From contig QCOL01000003.1 of assembly GCA_003212925.1 (NCBI GenBank), forward strand, positions 1 through 64,000: a stretch of 64,000 bases of DNA, given 5' to 3'. The notes under the pieces were generated by a model. It was not told the DNA's origin and searched no databases. It saw only the letters and a list, made by a program, of their open reading frames with translations. The position numbers were made by a program, and so were the translations under genes. Every line of letters starts with the position of its first letter. The first letter of the stretch is position 1. Source of the DNA: Pelagibacteraceae bacterium AG-430-P08 (GTDB lineage Bacteria; Pseudomonadota; Alphaproteobacteria; Pelagibacterales; Pelagibacteraceae). Shown one piece after another: positions 1 to 8,544 of the stretch.

Positions 1-599
1 GATCTATATAATCCGTAATATTTTGTTGGATCCTCCTCGTTTACCCCATATTCTTTGCTAGATACTCTTTGCATCGGCACAGCATAATAAGTAATTTTAT
101 ATCTTTTGTAAGGTTGAGCAGTATCTCTTTCAACAAAGTCTCCATAAACAATGTGAATTCTATCGCAACAAAAATCATCTGGATTATGTTTTCCATCTAA
201 CCCTTGAACATACGATCCTCCTTCATCAAGGTCAGGCTCAATATCTGCGTAATTTAATGTATTCTTATAAATTATTATTGGCGCATGACTATCTTCTCTA
301 GTTTTCTCTGTATCACCAGCCACAAATTCAAGATAATCTCTTTTTGGATAGTCTGTATTTGCATTTGAAAAAGTACCATAATGATACTTAAAGCCTGCCA
401 ATCTAATATCTCTCATCATTAGTGTAACAATGTCTCTACCTGATCTACTTATTCCAGCTACATCACTTACTTGACTGTATGAATTGCTTACTACCGTATA
501 GGTCGTAAACATTGCTGCCATCATAATCGCAGAAATAACTACTCCAATTAGAATTTCGATTAATGTAAATCCAGTAATATTATTTTTATATCTAGCCAC
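1..599 (-). CDS. PilW-like type IV prepilin, 3' end cut by window edge
   Basis: Only the first 199 codons are inside the window and no stop is reached. The start is taken as GTG at 599, overlapping the stop of the upstream prepilin gene by 8 bases. The N-terminus carries a class III (prepilin) signal: a short basic leader, then G|FTLIEILIGVVISA, with Glu at +5 and a hydrophobic helix, the site cut and methylated by prepilin peptidase. The rest is a polar globular region. It is the fourth gene of a pilT-prepilin block, which suggests a minor pilin of the type IV pilus. The PilW assignment rests on order and the N-terminal motif; it could be another minor pseudopilin. Confidence 0.75.
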   Translation of the reverse strand, partial: MARYKNNITGFTLIEILIGVVISAIMMAAMFTTYTVVSNSYSQVSDVAGISRSGRDIVTLMMRDIRLAGFKYHYGTFSNANTDYPKRDYLEFVAGDTEKTREDSHAPIIIYKNTLNYADIEPDLDEGGSYVQGLDGKHNPDDFCCDRIHIVYGDFVERDTAQPYKRYKITYYAVPMQRVSSKEYGVNEEDPTKYYGLYR

Positions 600-1428
600 C
601 GAACCCCTCTAGTTCATCATCATCTCGATCACCTTCTGATGAAATATAATCTGAATAAGTATTTTTAATTTTATAATCTGATTGAAAATATAAAAATTTT
701 CTTTTTTTACCATCGTTCAAGTTTATTTGAATTCTTCCAACATACATTGCTTCATCATAAATATTAGGATTAAATATTTGACAATCCCAAATACACATTT
801 CAAACATATCAACAGTTTTAAAATCTTTTTTGCTTTTGCACCGTATTGATCTATCTTCTCCTAACATACGTGTCCATTTGATCACTTTATTATTTACAAC
901 ATTTTCGTCTGTTTGAGCTCCTGGTCCATGAATTGGTTTTAAATTATCTTTGTTGTAACCGCTGGCGGCTCTTTGATCACAATTATCAAATTTTAGTGAT
1001 CCAGGTGTAACTGTTCCAGCTGTATAGGCGTGGTTACTCCAACCTGGATTATCCCCCATTTCTGGTTCTTCTCCCCCTGTTGATGTTGAGCATTGAGGCC
1101 TATTTCCTCTTGAAAGCGCCATATAATATTCTGAAAATTTGAGACACCTAACGTCCTCATCATCTTTATTAATAAAAGCTTTTCCATCCTTGAAAAAAAT
1201 CTCTTCCTTATCTACGTTATTCAAACCGCCTATTGAATCTTTATAACCGATAAAACCCTCAGCTATCATCGACGATAAGAAGTTTGCTTTGGTTCTTTCA
1301 CCAGAAGTATTTATGGAAGTTACAGAAAAATTTACCATTTGAAATATGGCTATAAAACCTATTCCTATCAGAGCAGTTGATATCAATGCTTCTATTATAG
1401 TCAGTCCTTTTTGCTTAATATTTTTCAT
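592..1428 (-). CDS. PilV-like type IV prepilin (minor pilin)
   Basis: This 278-residue protein starts with a basic leader and the prepilin motif KG|LTIIEALISTALIGIGF, followed by one hydrophobic helix to about residue 32. The body is polar, with several Cys residues that could form disulfides in the periplasm. The order after a FimT/GspH-like gene and before a PilW-like gene matches minor-pilin operons (fimT-pilV-pilW), whose products prime pilus assembly and may sit at the tip. The start lies directly after the stop of the preceding gene at 1429, so translation is probably coupled. The body is too divergent for me to assign by motif, so the PilV name is positional. Confidence 0.75.
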   Translation of the reverse strand: MKNIKQKGLTIIEALISTALIGIGFIAIFQMVNFSVTSINTSGERTKANFLSSMIAEGFIGYKDSIGGLNNVDKEEIFFKDGKAFINKDDEDVRCLKFSEYYMALSRGNRPQCSTSTGGEEPEMGDNPGWSNHAYTAGTVTPGSLKFDNCDQRAASGYNKDNLKPIHGPGAQTDENVVNNKVIKWTRMLGEDRSIRCKSKKDFKTVDMFEMCIWDCQIFNPNIYDEAMYVGRIQINLNDGKKRKFLYFQSDYKIKNTYSDYISSEGDRDDDELEGFGG

Positions 1429-2148
1429 TTATTGAACTATCCATTGACTTGAATTTGAATTCCATTTCTCTAATTTAACGTTACCAAATCTTGACCAGCT
1501 AACAACATAAATAATGTCGTCATCGTCATCGTCATCGTCATCCGCTTCCTCTGGTTGAGCACCCCCTTCTTCTGTCTCAGTTAATTCGATGTCCTCTCCT
1601 TCTGGGTCCTCACAAGTTTCAGTATTACGGGAACAAATAAAAATAGTTTCAACTACTTCCGCGTTATCACCAAAATCTAAACCACCACTAAATAAAGAGC
1701 CATCTTTCGAAAAACATACAACACCATTTGTTATATCGACTTTAATTTCATCTGTTTGATAAAATCTGACCTCTGCATTTTGTCTATCAGTACCAAAATG
1801 ATCCCAGTAATCTTCAGCAAGATCGCCAGATAGACATACATCTGTACCATCTCGAAAAACTCTTGTTGAAATGTTGGCCATTAACATTCCGTTAGTACTG
1901 AAAGATACATTGGCTCCTGTAACGTCTACTTGAAACTGTCCAAATCCATATAACCCCCTTTGAACTTGGGAGGTAATACTAGTTACTATATCTCTTACTC
2001 TTTCTGCTTCAGCTCTTACTACTCTGTCTTTATTCCAAGAATTAAATTGTGGAATACCTATTGCTGAAATTATTCCTACCAGTGAAAGAACAATTATTAC
2101 TTCTAAAATTGTAAAGCCGTTAATTTTCTTTGGTGTTGATTGCATCAA
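1429..2148 (-). CDS. FimT/GspH-like prepilin with poly-Asp tract
   Basis: This is a 239-residue pseudopilin with the prepilin motif NG|FTILEVIIVLSLVGIISAIG at residues 10-29, typical of GspH/FimT minor pilins. Its start overlaps the end of pilT by 29 bases. Near the C-terminus, after an acidic Glu-rich stretch, there is a run of nine Asp residues encoded by a repeating GTCATC unit on the plus strand (about 1516-1542). The acidic tract precedes a short C-terminal segment rich in Trp and Ser. The protein is probably exported through the inner membrane and built into, or used to prime, the type IV pilus. The family call is firm at the N-terminus only. Confidence 0.8.
   Translation of the reverse strand: MMQSTPKKINGFTILEVIIVLSLVGIISAIGIPQFNSWNKDRVVRAEAERVRDIVTSITSQVQRGLYGFGQFQVDVTGANVSFSTNGMLMANISTRVFRDGTDVCLSGDLAEDYWDHFGTDRQNAEVRFYQTDEIKVDITNGVVCFSKDGSLFSGGLDFGDNAEVVETIFICSRNTETCEDPEGEDIELTETEEGGAQPEEADDDDDDDDDIIYVVSWSRFGNVKLEKWNSNSSQWIVQ
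1516..1542. repeat. GTCATC microsatellite inside the fimT-like gene
   Basis: About four tandem copies of a six-base GTCATC unit, preceded by a GTC, encode consecutive Asp residues on the minus strand. The unit is a multiple of three, so slippage would change the length of the acidic tract without shifting the frame. Confidence 0.8.
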
Positions 2149-3133
2149 TTTTTCCTGCTTGAGCTAGATTCTCCAATGATTTTGTCATTGTGATCATTCC
2201 ATCTTTTACTGCAGTCTGCATGATGCTTGGTATTTGATGAATTTTTGCTTCTCTGATTAAGTTTTGTATTGGAGCATTACATTTCATTACTTCAAAAGCA
2301 CCAACTCGACCGAGTCCATCTTTGGTTTTTAATAATCTTTGAGTTACAACCATTTTTAAAGATGTTGATAATTGTGCACGTATTTGAGCTTGTTGCTCTG
2401 GAGGAAATACGTCAATAATTCTGTTAATTGTATTGGGTGCTCCACTAGTGTGAAGCGTTCCAAACACTAAATGCCCAGTTTCTGCAGCAGTTAAAGCCAA
2501 ACTTACAGTTTCTAAATCTCTCATCTCACCTACCAATATAACATCAGGGTCTTCTCTAAGAGCAGCCTTTAATGCGCTTGCAAAGGATTGTGTTTGTTTT
2601 CCTACTTCTCTATGAGAGACTATACTTTTTTGGTCGGTATGTATGAATTCTACTGGATCTTCTACTGTTATAATATTAGCAGTTCTTGTTTTATTGATTT
2701 CATTAACAATTGCAGCCAGTGTAGTTGATTTTCCAGATCCAGTTGGTCCAGTAACCAATACTAATCCTTTATGCATATCAATTATATCATAAAGAACATC
2801 TGGCAAATCAAATTGACCCATCTCTGGTATTTTGCTTTCTACACGCCTTAAAACTGCTGCTGGACCATTTAGAGTTTTATAGAAATTAGCTCTAAATCTT
2901 AACCCACTTATAGTAACAGCAGAGTCTAATTCGTGGGTATCTTGAAATTTTTTAGTTTCATGCTCATTACAATTTGTAGTCATCATATCGATTAGATCCT
3001 GTGGTTTAACTACAACATCCTTAACCATTATGATTTCTCCAGTTTGTCTATAAGCAAGTGGAGAGCCTGATCTAATATGAAAATCAGAAATTTTTTTATT
3101 GTTTTTGGCTAATTCTTCTAATTTTTCAAACAT
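2120..3133 (-). CDS. pilT: Type IV pilus retraction ATPase PilT
   Basis: PilT is the hexameric cytoplasmic ATPase that depolymerises type IV pili. The 337-residue length is close to the family norm. Walker A GPTGSGKST is at residues 129-137, followed by the Asp box region (ITVEDPVEFIH), Walker B with the PilT-type VGEMRD at about 202-207, and the His box GTLHT. It is the first gene of a run of prepilin genes, and the following prepilin start overlaps its 3' end. No pilB or pilC is in the window. Because PilT and PilU are similar, a PilU role cannot be excluded from motifs alone. Confidence 0.92.
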   Translation of the reverse strand: MFEKLEELAKNNKKISDFHIRSGSPLAYRQTGEIIMVKDVVVKPQDLIDMMTTNCNEHETKKFQDTHELDSAVTISGLRFRANFYKTLNGPAAVLRRVESKIPEMGQFDLPDVLYDIIDMHKGLVLVTGPTGSGKSTTLAAIVNEINKTRTANIITVEDPVEFIHTDQKSIVSHREVGKQTQSFASALKAALREDPDVILVGEMRDLETVSLALTAAETGHLVFGTLHTSGAPNTINRIIDVFPPEQQAQIRAQLSTSLKMVVTQRLLKTKDGLGRVGAFEVMKCNAPIQNLIREAKIHQIPSIMQTAVKDGMITMTKSLENLAQAGKIDAINTKEN

Positions 3134-3217
3134 TTTATTATTTATTCACAGATATTATAAAAAAACAATAATATAGTTTCATCAAATTAACCAGAATAGG
3201 TCGTTGTTTGATATAAT

Positions 3218-4996
3218 TTAAAATATTGATTTGTAATATAGTTTGGCTTGAGCACCAAAGGTCTCTTGGCTCGAATAAAGACCATCTAAATTTATAGAAA
3301 ATAAACTATTGTCTAAAGGTTGAAATTCATAATCTAATCCAGCAGTGATAGTAATTTCTCTTGATAAATCATCATCTGCTTGATACTCCGCTAATACATT
3401 GTTAACACGAAACTCTTGAGTTTCTTCCATAATTGCTTCTCTGAAATCAGCTAGCCAATTGAAATATAATTTTGATTTATCATCATTTAAAATCAAATAT
3501 TCATCGCTGAATGCTATTGATGCGTTTATAAAATCCTTTTTTTCCCATTTGTAATAGTGGCTTTCTTCGTGTTTAGGAGTGAAGCTGTAACCTATGGAAT
3601 AACTAAAATCAGGTATCTCATCATTTAAAAACTTTGTTCCTAAAACAGCATCGTAATTGAAATACTCGTCCTCTACATCTAAAAATCCGCTAGTGGTTGT
3701 GTTCGTAAGAATTCTTCTTGTACTTTTATTTAACGTTACACCCGTTACAAAAAAGGTTTCAGAATTTGAATTAAATTTAGTTAGTTTTTCATCTAAAAGT
3801 AGACCAGCTGAAATGCTAACACGATCTATATTATGATCTTTAGAAAATTCTTGTCTTCCAGTTTCAATGGAGAATATCTGATTTGAGTTTTGCCCTGGTT
3901 GAATTATGTTTGCTCCAGCTCTCAAATTAGTATGTTCCAACCTTAAGGACTCTTTTTCTCCTTGTCTTTTTTCAAAAGATGTAAACATCTCTGTCCATGC
4001 ATCTTCTTGATTTAAATATTGTTCACTTCTTTTAAATTTGGTAATTGAATTTCTTAGCTTAATTGATTTATGTCCAAGTTGCTCATCTAAAATTTCACTT
4101 CCACCTTGTCCCACTGAACCAGCAGAACCTTTAACTATAATATTCCCATCAAGATCTTCTAAATCAAATGTACCCTGAGTTTCGTATAAATAAGATTGTC
4201 CAGCACCATGTTGAATTCTTAATTTATTTCCTGTTCCATCAGAGTCGATTAAACCGATTACTTTACCACCATCTTTTAAAGTAACAGTATTATTATTACC
4301 AATAACATGAATAGATCTAGATGATGGGCTAAATCTATTTTCGATTGTCCCTGAGTTGGTTAATGTAGAGCTAGTATCGATTGCTATAGTTGGAGCATTT
4401 TGAGTATTATAAATATTTCCTGTGCTAGAGTTTGTGATAGTTGCATCTTCTGCAAGTTCACCATCAGACTGATAAATATAAATTGCTCTTTCAGAAGTGC
4501 TTCCCACTGCTTTAATTGTACCATGATTTGTAATTGTTAGTCCTGTTGCATCCTCTGTGGCTGTAGATTGTTGAACAATTACATTATATGTACCACTTAT
4601 TGTAGCTCCTTCATTATTTGTAATCGTTGGATTTTGTGTATCTCTTAAATTAATAGCTTTCGAGCCATTCCCTATAACAGATCCAGAATTTGTAAGAGTA
4701 AAGCCTGATGTCTCTCTGACAAATATTGTATTTGCTTTACCTTCAATGGTTGCATTTTCTTCAATAACAACTGTAGCATTATCAATTTCAGGATTATAAC
4801 CTTTTACAATTCTATCTAGTGCAGCGTTTTGGAGAGCAAATCCAGATTTGATAGTTAAAGTTGAGCTAGCTTGTAAGGTTTGTTGTGTATTAGTATCCTC
4901 TGCTATATTAACATCAGCACTGTTTGCATTTTTTATCAAAAAAACAAAAATTAATAAAAAAAAAATATTTAATAAGTGCTTTAAATTTTTACACAT
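3218..4996 (-). CDS. Autotransporter-like outer-membrane protein
   Basis: This 592-residue protein begins with a Sec signal peptide (hydrophobic residues about 10-22, likely cut after NANSA). Residues about 30-300 are repeats of the form 'T-I-T-N-x-G-T-I' (ITNNEGATISGT, ITNHGTIKAVG, LTNSGTIEN), the pattern of a right-handed beta-helix passenger. Residues about 320-592 alternate aromatic and polar residues and end in a terminal Phe (LYYKSIF), as outer-membrane beta-barrels do. I infer a type V secreted surface protein with a short passenger. It lies alone between pilT and a small membrane gene, on the same strand. The ligand or function is unknown; the barrel is inferred from pattern rather than a family match. 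Confidence 0.75.
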   Translation of the reverse strand: MCKNLKHLLNIFFLLIFVFLIKNANSADVNIAEDTNTQQTLQASSTLTIKSGFALQNAALDRIVKGYNPEIDNATVVIEENATIEGKANTIFVRETSGFTLTNSGSVIGNGSKAINLRDTQNPTITNNEGATISGTYNVIVQQSTATEDATGLTITNHGTIKAVGSTSERAIYIYQSDGELAEDATITNSSTGNIYNTQNAPTIAIDTSSTLTNSGTIENRFSPSSRSIHVIGNNNTVTLKDGGKVIGLIDSDGTGNKLRIQHGAGQSYLYETQGTFDLEDLDGNIIVKGSAGSVGQGGSEILDEQLGHKSIKLRNSITKFKRSEQYLNQEDAWTEMFTSFEKRQGEKESLRLEHTNLRAGANIIQPGQNSNQIFSIETGRQEFSKDHNIDRVSISAGLLLDEKLTKFNSNSETFFVTGVTLNKSTRRILTNTTTSGFLDVEDEYFNYDAVLGTKFLNDEIPDFSYSIGYSFTPKHEESHYYKWEKKDFINASIAFSDEYLILNDDKSKLYFNWLADFREAIMEETQEFRVNNVLAEYQADDDLSREITITAGLDYEFQPLDNSLFSINLDGLYSSQETFGAQAKLYYKSIF

Positions 4997-5090
4997 AGAA
5001 GCGATTTATAGTAAATTTAGCTTTAATTTTCATCTCTTAAGTTTAATTGAATAACTCCTTATTTGTGGGTTTTATGTACTTAATTTGTAA

Positions 5091-5435
5091 TTATTCAATT
5101 ACTTCAAGCTCCTCAATTATACTCACAATTTTTTTGCCGCTAATTACGGCATTTACTCTCGCACATTCATAATACGCAAACGAGGTTTCTTCTGCTATTT
5201 CTTTCATCTCCAAACATTTTGATCTGTTTTCCGTATACAAATGTTCTGTTAATTCTGGAGGATTGCCTAAATACATCATAAGACCGATGACTTCATCTTC
5301 TCTCTCAAAACCTGCTTTCTCCTCTATTTCGGCTACACGATTATCAACACCAATCTCAAAATCTTTAAATGCAACAAAACCTTTGTATGCAACAAAAGCT
5401 AAAATCAAATAAAAGACAAACTTAATTTTACTCAT
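5091..5435 (-). CDS. Small membrane-anchored protein of unknown function
   Basis: I do not recognise this 114-residue protein. Residues about 5-22 form one hydrophobic segment, followed by an acidic soluble region of about 90 residues with two Cys, rich in Glu and short helices, so it is probably a bitopic inner-membrane or secreted protein. Its start overlaps the stop of msrB by four bases (ATGA), so the two are translationally coupled. The overlap and the hydrophobic start support a real gene, but the sequence gives no function. Confidence 0.6.
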   Translation of the reverse strand: MSKIKFVFYLILAFVAYKGFVAFKDFEIGVDNRVAEIEEKAGFEREDEVIGLMMYLGNPPELTEHLYTENRSKCLEMKEIAEETSFAYYECARVNAVISGKKIVSIIEELEVIE

Positions 5436-5803
5436 TTGGTTTCTTTAAAAACTAAACATACACCATTATTGCAATATCTTTTTCCGGTTGGCAAAGGTCC
5501 ATCGTCAAAAATGTGTCCGTGATGGGCATTGCAATTTTTACAGTGATACTCTGTTCTTGCATAACCTATTAAATGGTCAGTTTTAGTTTCAAAAACATCT
5601 GGCAATGATTGATAAAATGATGGCCAACCTGATCCACTTTCATACTTGGTTTTTGAGTCAAATAATTTTACATCACAATTTGCACAGTGATAACTTCCCT
5701 CTCGCTTTTCATTATTTAATTCGCTTGAACCTGGAGGCTCAGTACCATCTTCAAACATAACTAATTTTTGTTCTGCAGTTAAATTTGAGTTCTTTTTACT
5801 CAT
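5432..5803 (-). CDS. msrB: Peptide-methionine (R)-S-oxide reductase MsrB
   Basis: MsrB reduces the R-epimer of methionine sulfoxide in oxidised proteins. The 123-residue protein shows the two structural zinc CxxC pairs (Cys40/Cys43 and Cys88/Cys91), the substrate loop SGSGWPSF (57-64), HHGHIFDDGP, and the catalytic Cys in RYCNNGVC (Cys111). A second Cys at 116 could serve in recycling. It is a stand-alone domain without MsrA. It is four bases from the deacetylase-family gene and overlaps the small membrane gene downstream. Confidence 0.93.
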   Translation of the reverse strand: MSKKNSNLTAEQKLVMFEDGTEPPGSSELNNEKREGSYHCANCDVKLFDSKTKYESGSGWPSFYQSLPDVFETKTDHLIGYARTEYHCKNCNAHHGHIFDDGPLPTGKRYCNNGVCLVFKETK

Positions 5804-5807
5804 ACTA

Positions 5808-6701
5808 TTAAACTAATTTAGCACACGATTGATGTAAATAAGAATGTAATTCTACAAGCTTTTTTGCGTCTTTATTATACCCACCACCTAAAACACCACA
5901 AAGAGGTATTCCTTTAGAAAAAAAGTTTTCGGTAACAATTTCATCTCTTTTTTTAACCCCCTCATCAGAAATTTTTAGTTTTCCAAGTCTATCGTTAAAA
6001 TGAATATCGACACCTGCGATATAAAAAACAAAATCAAAATTTTCCTCATTTAATTGATTTAAATAAAATTTTAGTATCTTTAAATATTCTTTATCCTCTA
6101 AATCGTTTTCAAGCTCCACATCACAATCACTAATAGATTTTTTTGCAGGATAATTTGATTTAGAATGCATACTAAAAGTAAAAACATTTCTATTGTCTTT
6201 AAATATATCTGAATTACCATTGCCTTGATGAACATCTAAATCTACAATCAAGATTTTCCCAGCTAACCCTCTATCTAACAAATATTGTGATGCCACTGCC
6301 ACATCATTAAAAACACAGTAACCCGCACCACCTTGATAATTTGCATGATGACTACCGCCTGCAGTATTGCAAGCTACGCCATAATTTATTGCTAACTTAG
6401 AGGCCAATACTGTGCCACCAGTTGCTATAAAAGATCTTTGAACTACACTATCCACTAATGGAAATCCTATTTTTTTTACACCAATTTCATCCAAAGTTTT
6501 GTTTTTAATATGATTAATATATTCCTCCGAATGTGCTCTCTTTAAAGTTTCTAATGAACAGGGGTAGGGTTCATGAAATTTTTTTACAATTTTATTGCTT
6601 ATTAAATAATCTGCAAGATCACCAAATTTGTTTATTGGAAATTTATGATCATCTCCAATTTTTGCAAAATAATCTTTATGATTAACGACTGGTAATTCCA
6701 T
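5808..6701 (-). CDS. Histone-deacetylase-family (acetylpolyamine/acetoin type) hydrolase
   Basis: This is a zinc-dependent amidohydrolase of the HDAC/AcuC/AphA superfamily, 297 residues. Visible signatures are GGSHHAN (residues 115-121, the tandem active-site His), GYCVFNDVA, the metal ligands in DLDVHQGNG (154-162), the third metal Asp in AGVDIHFND, and GGGYN near the C-terminus. Bacterial members remove acetyl groups from polyamines or other small amines, or from proteins; the substrate cannot be read from sequence. It lies two bases from the downstream stop of a 2-hydroxyacid dehydrogenase and is probably cotranscribed with it, in a cluster that also includes a transporter and an amino-acid oxidase. 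Confidence 0.88.
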   Translation of the reverse strand: MELPVVNHKDYFAKIGDDHKFPINKFGDLADYLISNKIVKKFHEPYPCSLETLKRAHSEEYINHIKNKTLDEIGVKKIGFPLVDSVVQRSFIATGGTVLASKLAINYGVACNTAGGSHHANYQGGAGYCVFNDVAVASQYLLDRGLAGKILIVDLDVHQGNGNSDIFKDNRNVFTFSMHSKSNYPAKKSISDCDVELENDLEDKEYLKILKFYLNQLNEENFDFVFYIAGVDIHFNDRLGKLKISDEGVKKRDEIVTENFFSKGIPLCGVLGGGYNKDAKKLVELHSYLHQSCAKLV

Positions 6702-6703
6702 TA

Positions 6704-7654
6704 TTATTCAATGACACGAATTGGTTTACCGTTTACACAGGCTTCAAGTGACTCGATCATTTGACTGTAAAAAATTTGATAATTTTCAGCGGTCACATAT
6801 CCAATATGAGGAGTTAATAATACATTTGGTAAAAATCTAAGTTTATTATTATCTGGCAAAGGTTCCTTTTCATATACGTCTAACCCAGCTCCAGCTATTT
6901 CATTTGTGGATAACGCAATTATTAAATCGTCCTCGCTTATGATTGGTCCCCTAGAAGTGTTAATTAAAAAAGCAGATTTTTTCATTTTATCCATCTCTTT
7001 AATTGTAATACAGTCTTTGTATCTATCACCCCCTTGGACATGTATAGATAAAAAATCTGAGTTCTTAATTAAATCCTCTTTGCTACAAGGTAAAACATCT
7101 AATTCTTTGCAGGTATCTAAATTAAGATTTTCGCTCCATGCCATCACTTGCATACCAAATGCTTTTCCAATTTTAGCAACTTGCGATCCAATCTTTCCTA
7201 GACCAATTAAACCAAGTATTTTTCCTTTTAATTCTACTCCAATAGTAGTCTGCCAGTACCCTTGGTACATATTATCAATTTCCTCTTTTAGATTTCTTGC
7301 TAATCCGAGAATTAATGCCCAAGTGAGCTCAGGAACTGAATTTTGATTACTGTCTGTCCCACTAACAATTATTTTTCTTTTTTTTGCAGCCTCAAGATCA
7401 ATGGACTTATTTGTTAATCCGCTGGTTATTATAAATTTTAATTTAGTTAAATTTTCAATTAAATTTTTTGTTACAGGAGTTCTTTCCCTCATAATTAATA
7501 GAGCTTCAAAATCAGCTAATTTATCAAGAGCATCTGCTTCATCCTCAAAAGGCTCACTAAAAATTTTGATTTCGTACTTTCCTGCTAATTTTTCAAGATC
7601 AACAAATTGTTGAGAGACATTTTGATAGTCGTCTAAGATAGCAACTTTAAGCAT
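6704..7654 (-). CDS. D-2-hydroxyacid dehydrogenase, NAD-dependent
   Basis: A 316-residue member of the D-isomer 2-hydroxyacid dehydrogenase family. It has the Rossmann motif GLIGLGKIG, the substrate-binding Arg in NTSRGPI, the Glu in GLDVYEKEPLP, and the catalytic His in TPHIGYV. The family reduces 2-keto acids to D-2-hydroxy acids or the reverse, with substrates ranging from glyoxylate to phosphoglycerate. There is no C-terminal ACT domain, so it is not a regulated SerA. Its start overlaps the end of the EamA transporter gene by eight bases. The neighbouring DadA-like oxidase would release 2-keto acids, which is a possible but unproven link. Confidence 0.88.
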   Translation of the reverse strand: MLKVAILDDYQNVSQQFVDLEKLAGKYEIKIFSEPFEDEADALDKLADFEALLIMRERTPVTKNLIENLTKLKFIITSGLTNKSIDLEAAKKRKIIVSGTDSNQNSVPELTWALILGLARNLKEEIDNMYQGYWQTTIGVELKGKILGLIGLGKIGSQVAKIGKAFGMQVMAWSENLNLDTCKELDVLPCSKEDLIKNSDFLSIHVQGGDRYKDCITIKEMDKMKKSAFLINTSRGPIISEDDLIIALSTNEIAGAGLDVYEKEPLPDNNKLRFLPNVLLTPHIGYVTAENYQIFYSQMIESLEACVNGKPIRVIE

Positions 7655-8540
7655 TTTTAATTTCCTTATTTGATAAAAATAAACCTAATATAATTAAAAT
7701 TGCACCAATCAAGTGAAAAAATTTAAATTGCTCATTATAAAATAGTATTGCCATTATGGTGCTAAACAACGGAATTAAAGATAAGAAAATACCTGCTCTA
7801 TTTGCGCCAATGATAGAAACAGCACCTGCCCAACAATAATAAGAGCCTATGCTTGGGAAAAGAGCTAAAAATATCAAAGTATAGACTAAATTTATATCGA
7901 ACTTAATTAATTCTCCATTAGAGTATTCATATAAAAATTGAGGCAATACAGTTATCAAACCGAATGTACAAATAACATGAACTAAAGTTAATAACGGAAG
8001 AGTAAATTTTTTTTTCTTTAAGAGAGTTGAATAAACTCCCCACGTAATAACACCTCCTATCATTATCAAATCGCCTTTATTAAAATTTAGGGAAAACAAA
8101 ATGTCTAGCTTAAGTCTGGTAATAATCGCCAGAATACCACACACTGAAATGATAAGCCCTAAAATTTGATATTTATTAGTTTGTTCAACTTTAAATAAAA
8201 AACAAAGTAAAATTATTATAGCTGGAATAGCTGTATTAAAAAGAGATGCGTTAATGACTTGGGTATGAATTAAAGATAAGTAAGTAAAAGAATTAAATAA
8301 ACCAACACTTGTAAAACCTAAAAAAAATAACAAAGGTAAATTACTTAAAATCGTATCTTTATATTTAATTATTTCTTTAAAAGTAAAAGGTAACAATATA
8401 ATCCAAACAAGTAACCAACGATAAAATACTAAAGTTAAAGGTGGTATCTCGACCAAGAAAGCATACTTGCCAACCATAAAATTACCAGCCCAGAATAAAG
8501 TTGCGCATACCAGCATGATATATGCTTTGGTACTTTGCAT
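7647..8540 (-). CDS. EamA/DMT-family transporter
   Basis: The 297-residue protein is almost wholly hydrophobic, with about ten predicted membrane helices arranged as two five-helix halves, the hallmark of the EamA (drug/metabolite transporter) family. The N-terminal half carries LFWAGNFMVGKYA and the second half contains WGVYSTLLKKK. Such carriers export or import amino acids, nucleotides or related metabolites. Four bases separate its start from the stop of the DadA-like gene, so it may move the substrate or product of that enzyme; that is inference from proximity. Confidence 0.88.
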   Translation of the reverse strand: MQSTKAYIMLVCATLFWAGNFMVGKYAFLVEIPPLTLVFYRWLLVWIILLPFTFKEIIKYKDTILSNLPLLFFLGFTSVGLFNSFTYLSLIHTQVINASLFNTAIPAIIILLCFLFKVEQTNKYQILGLIISVCGILAIITRLKLDILFSLNFNKGDLIMIGGVITWGVYSTLLKKKKFTLPLLTLVHVICTFGLITVLPQFLYEYSNGELIKFDINLVYTLIFLALFPSIGSYYCWAGAVSIIGANRAGIFLSLIPLFSTIMAILFYNEQFKFFHLIGAILIILGLFLSNKEIKNA

Positions 8541-8544
8541 TTTG

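Noticed and set aside
4848..5054. 68-codon open frame on the plus strand
   Set aside because: It is antisense to the signal peptide of the autotransporter-like gene; the hydrophobicity is a mirror effect of AT-rich codons.
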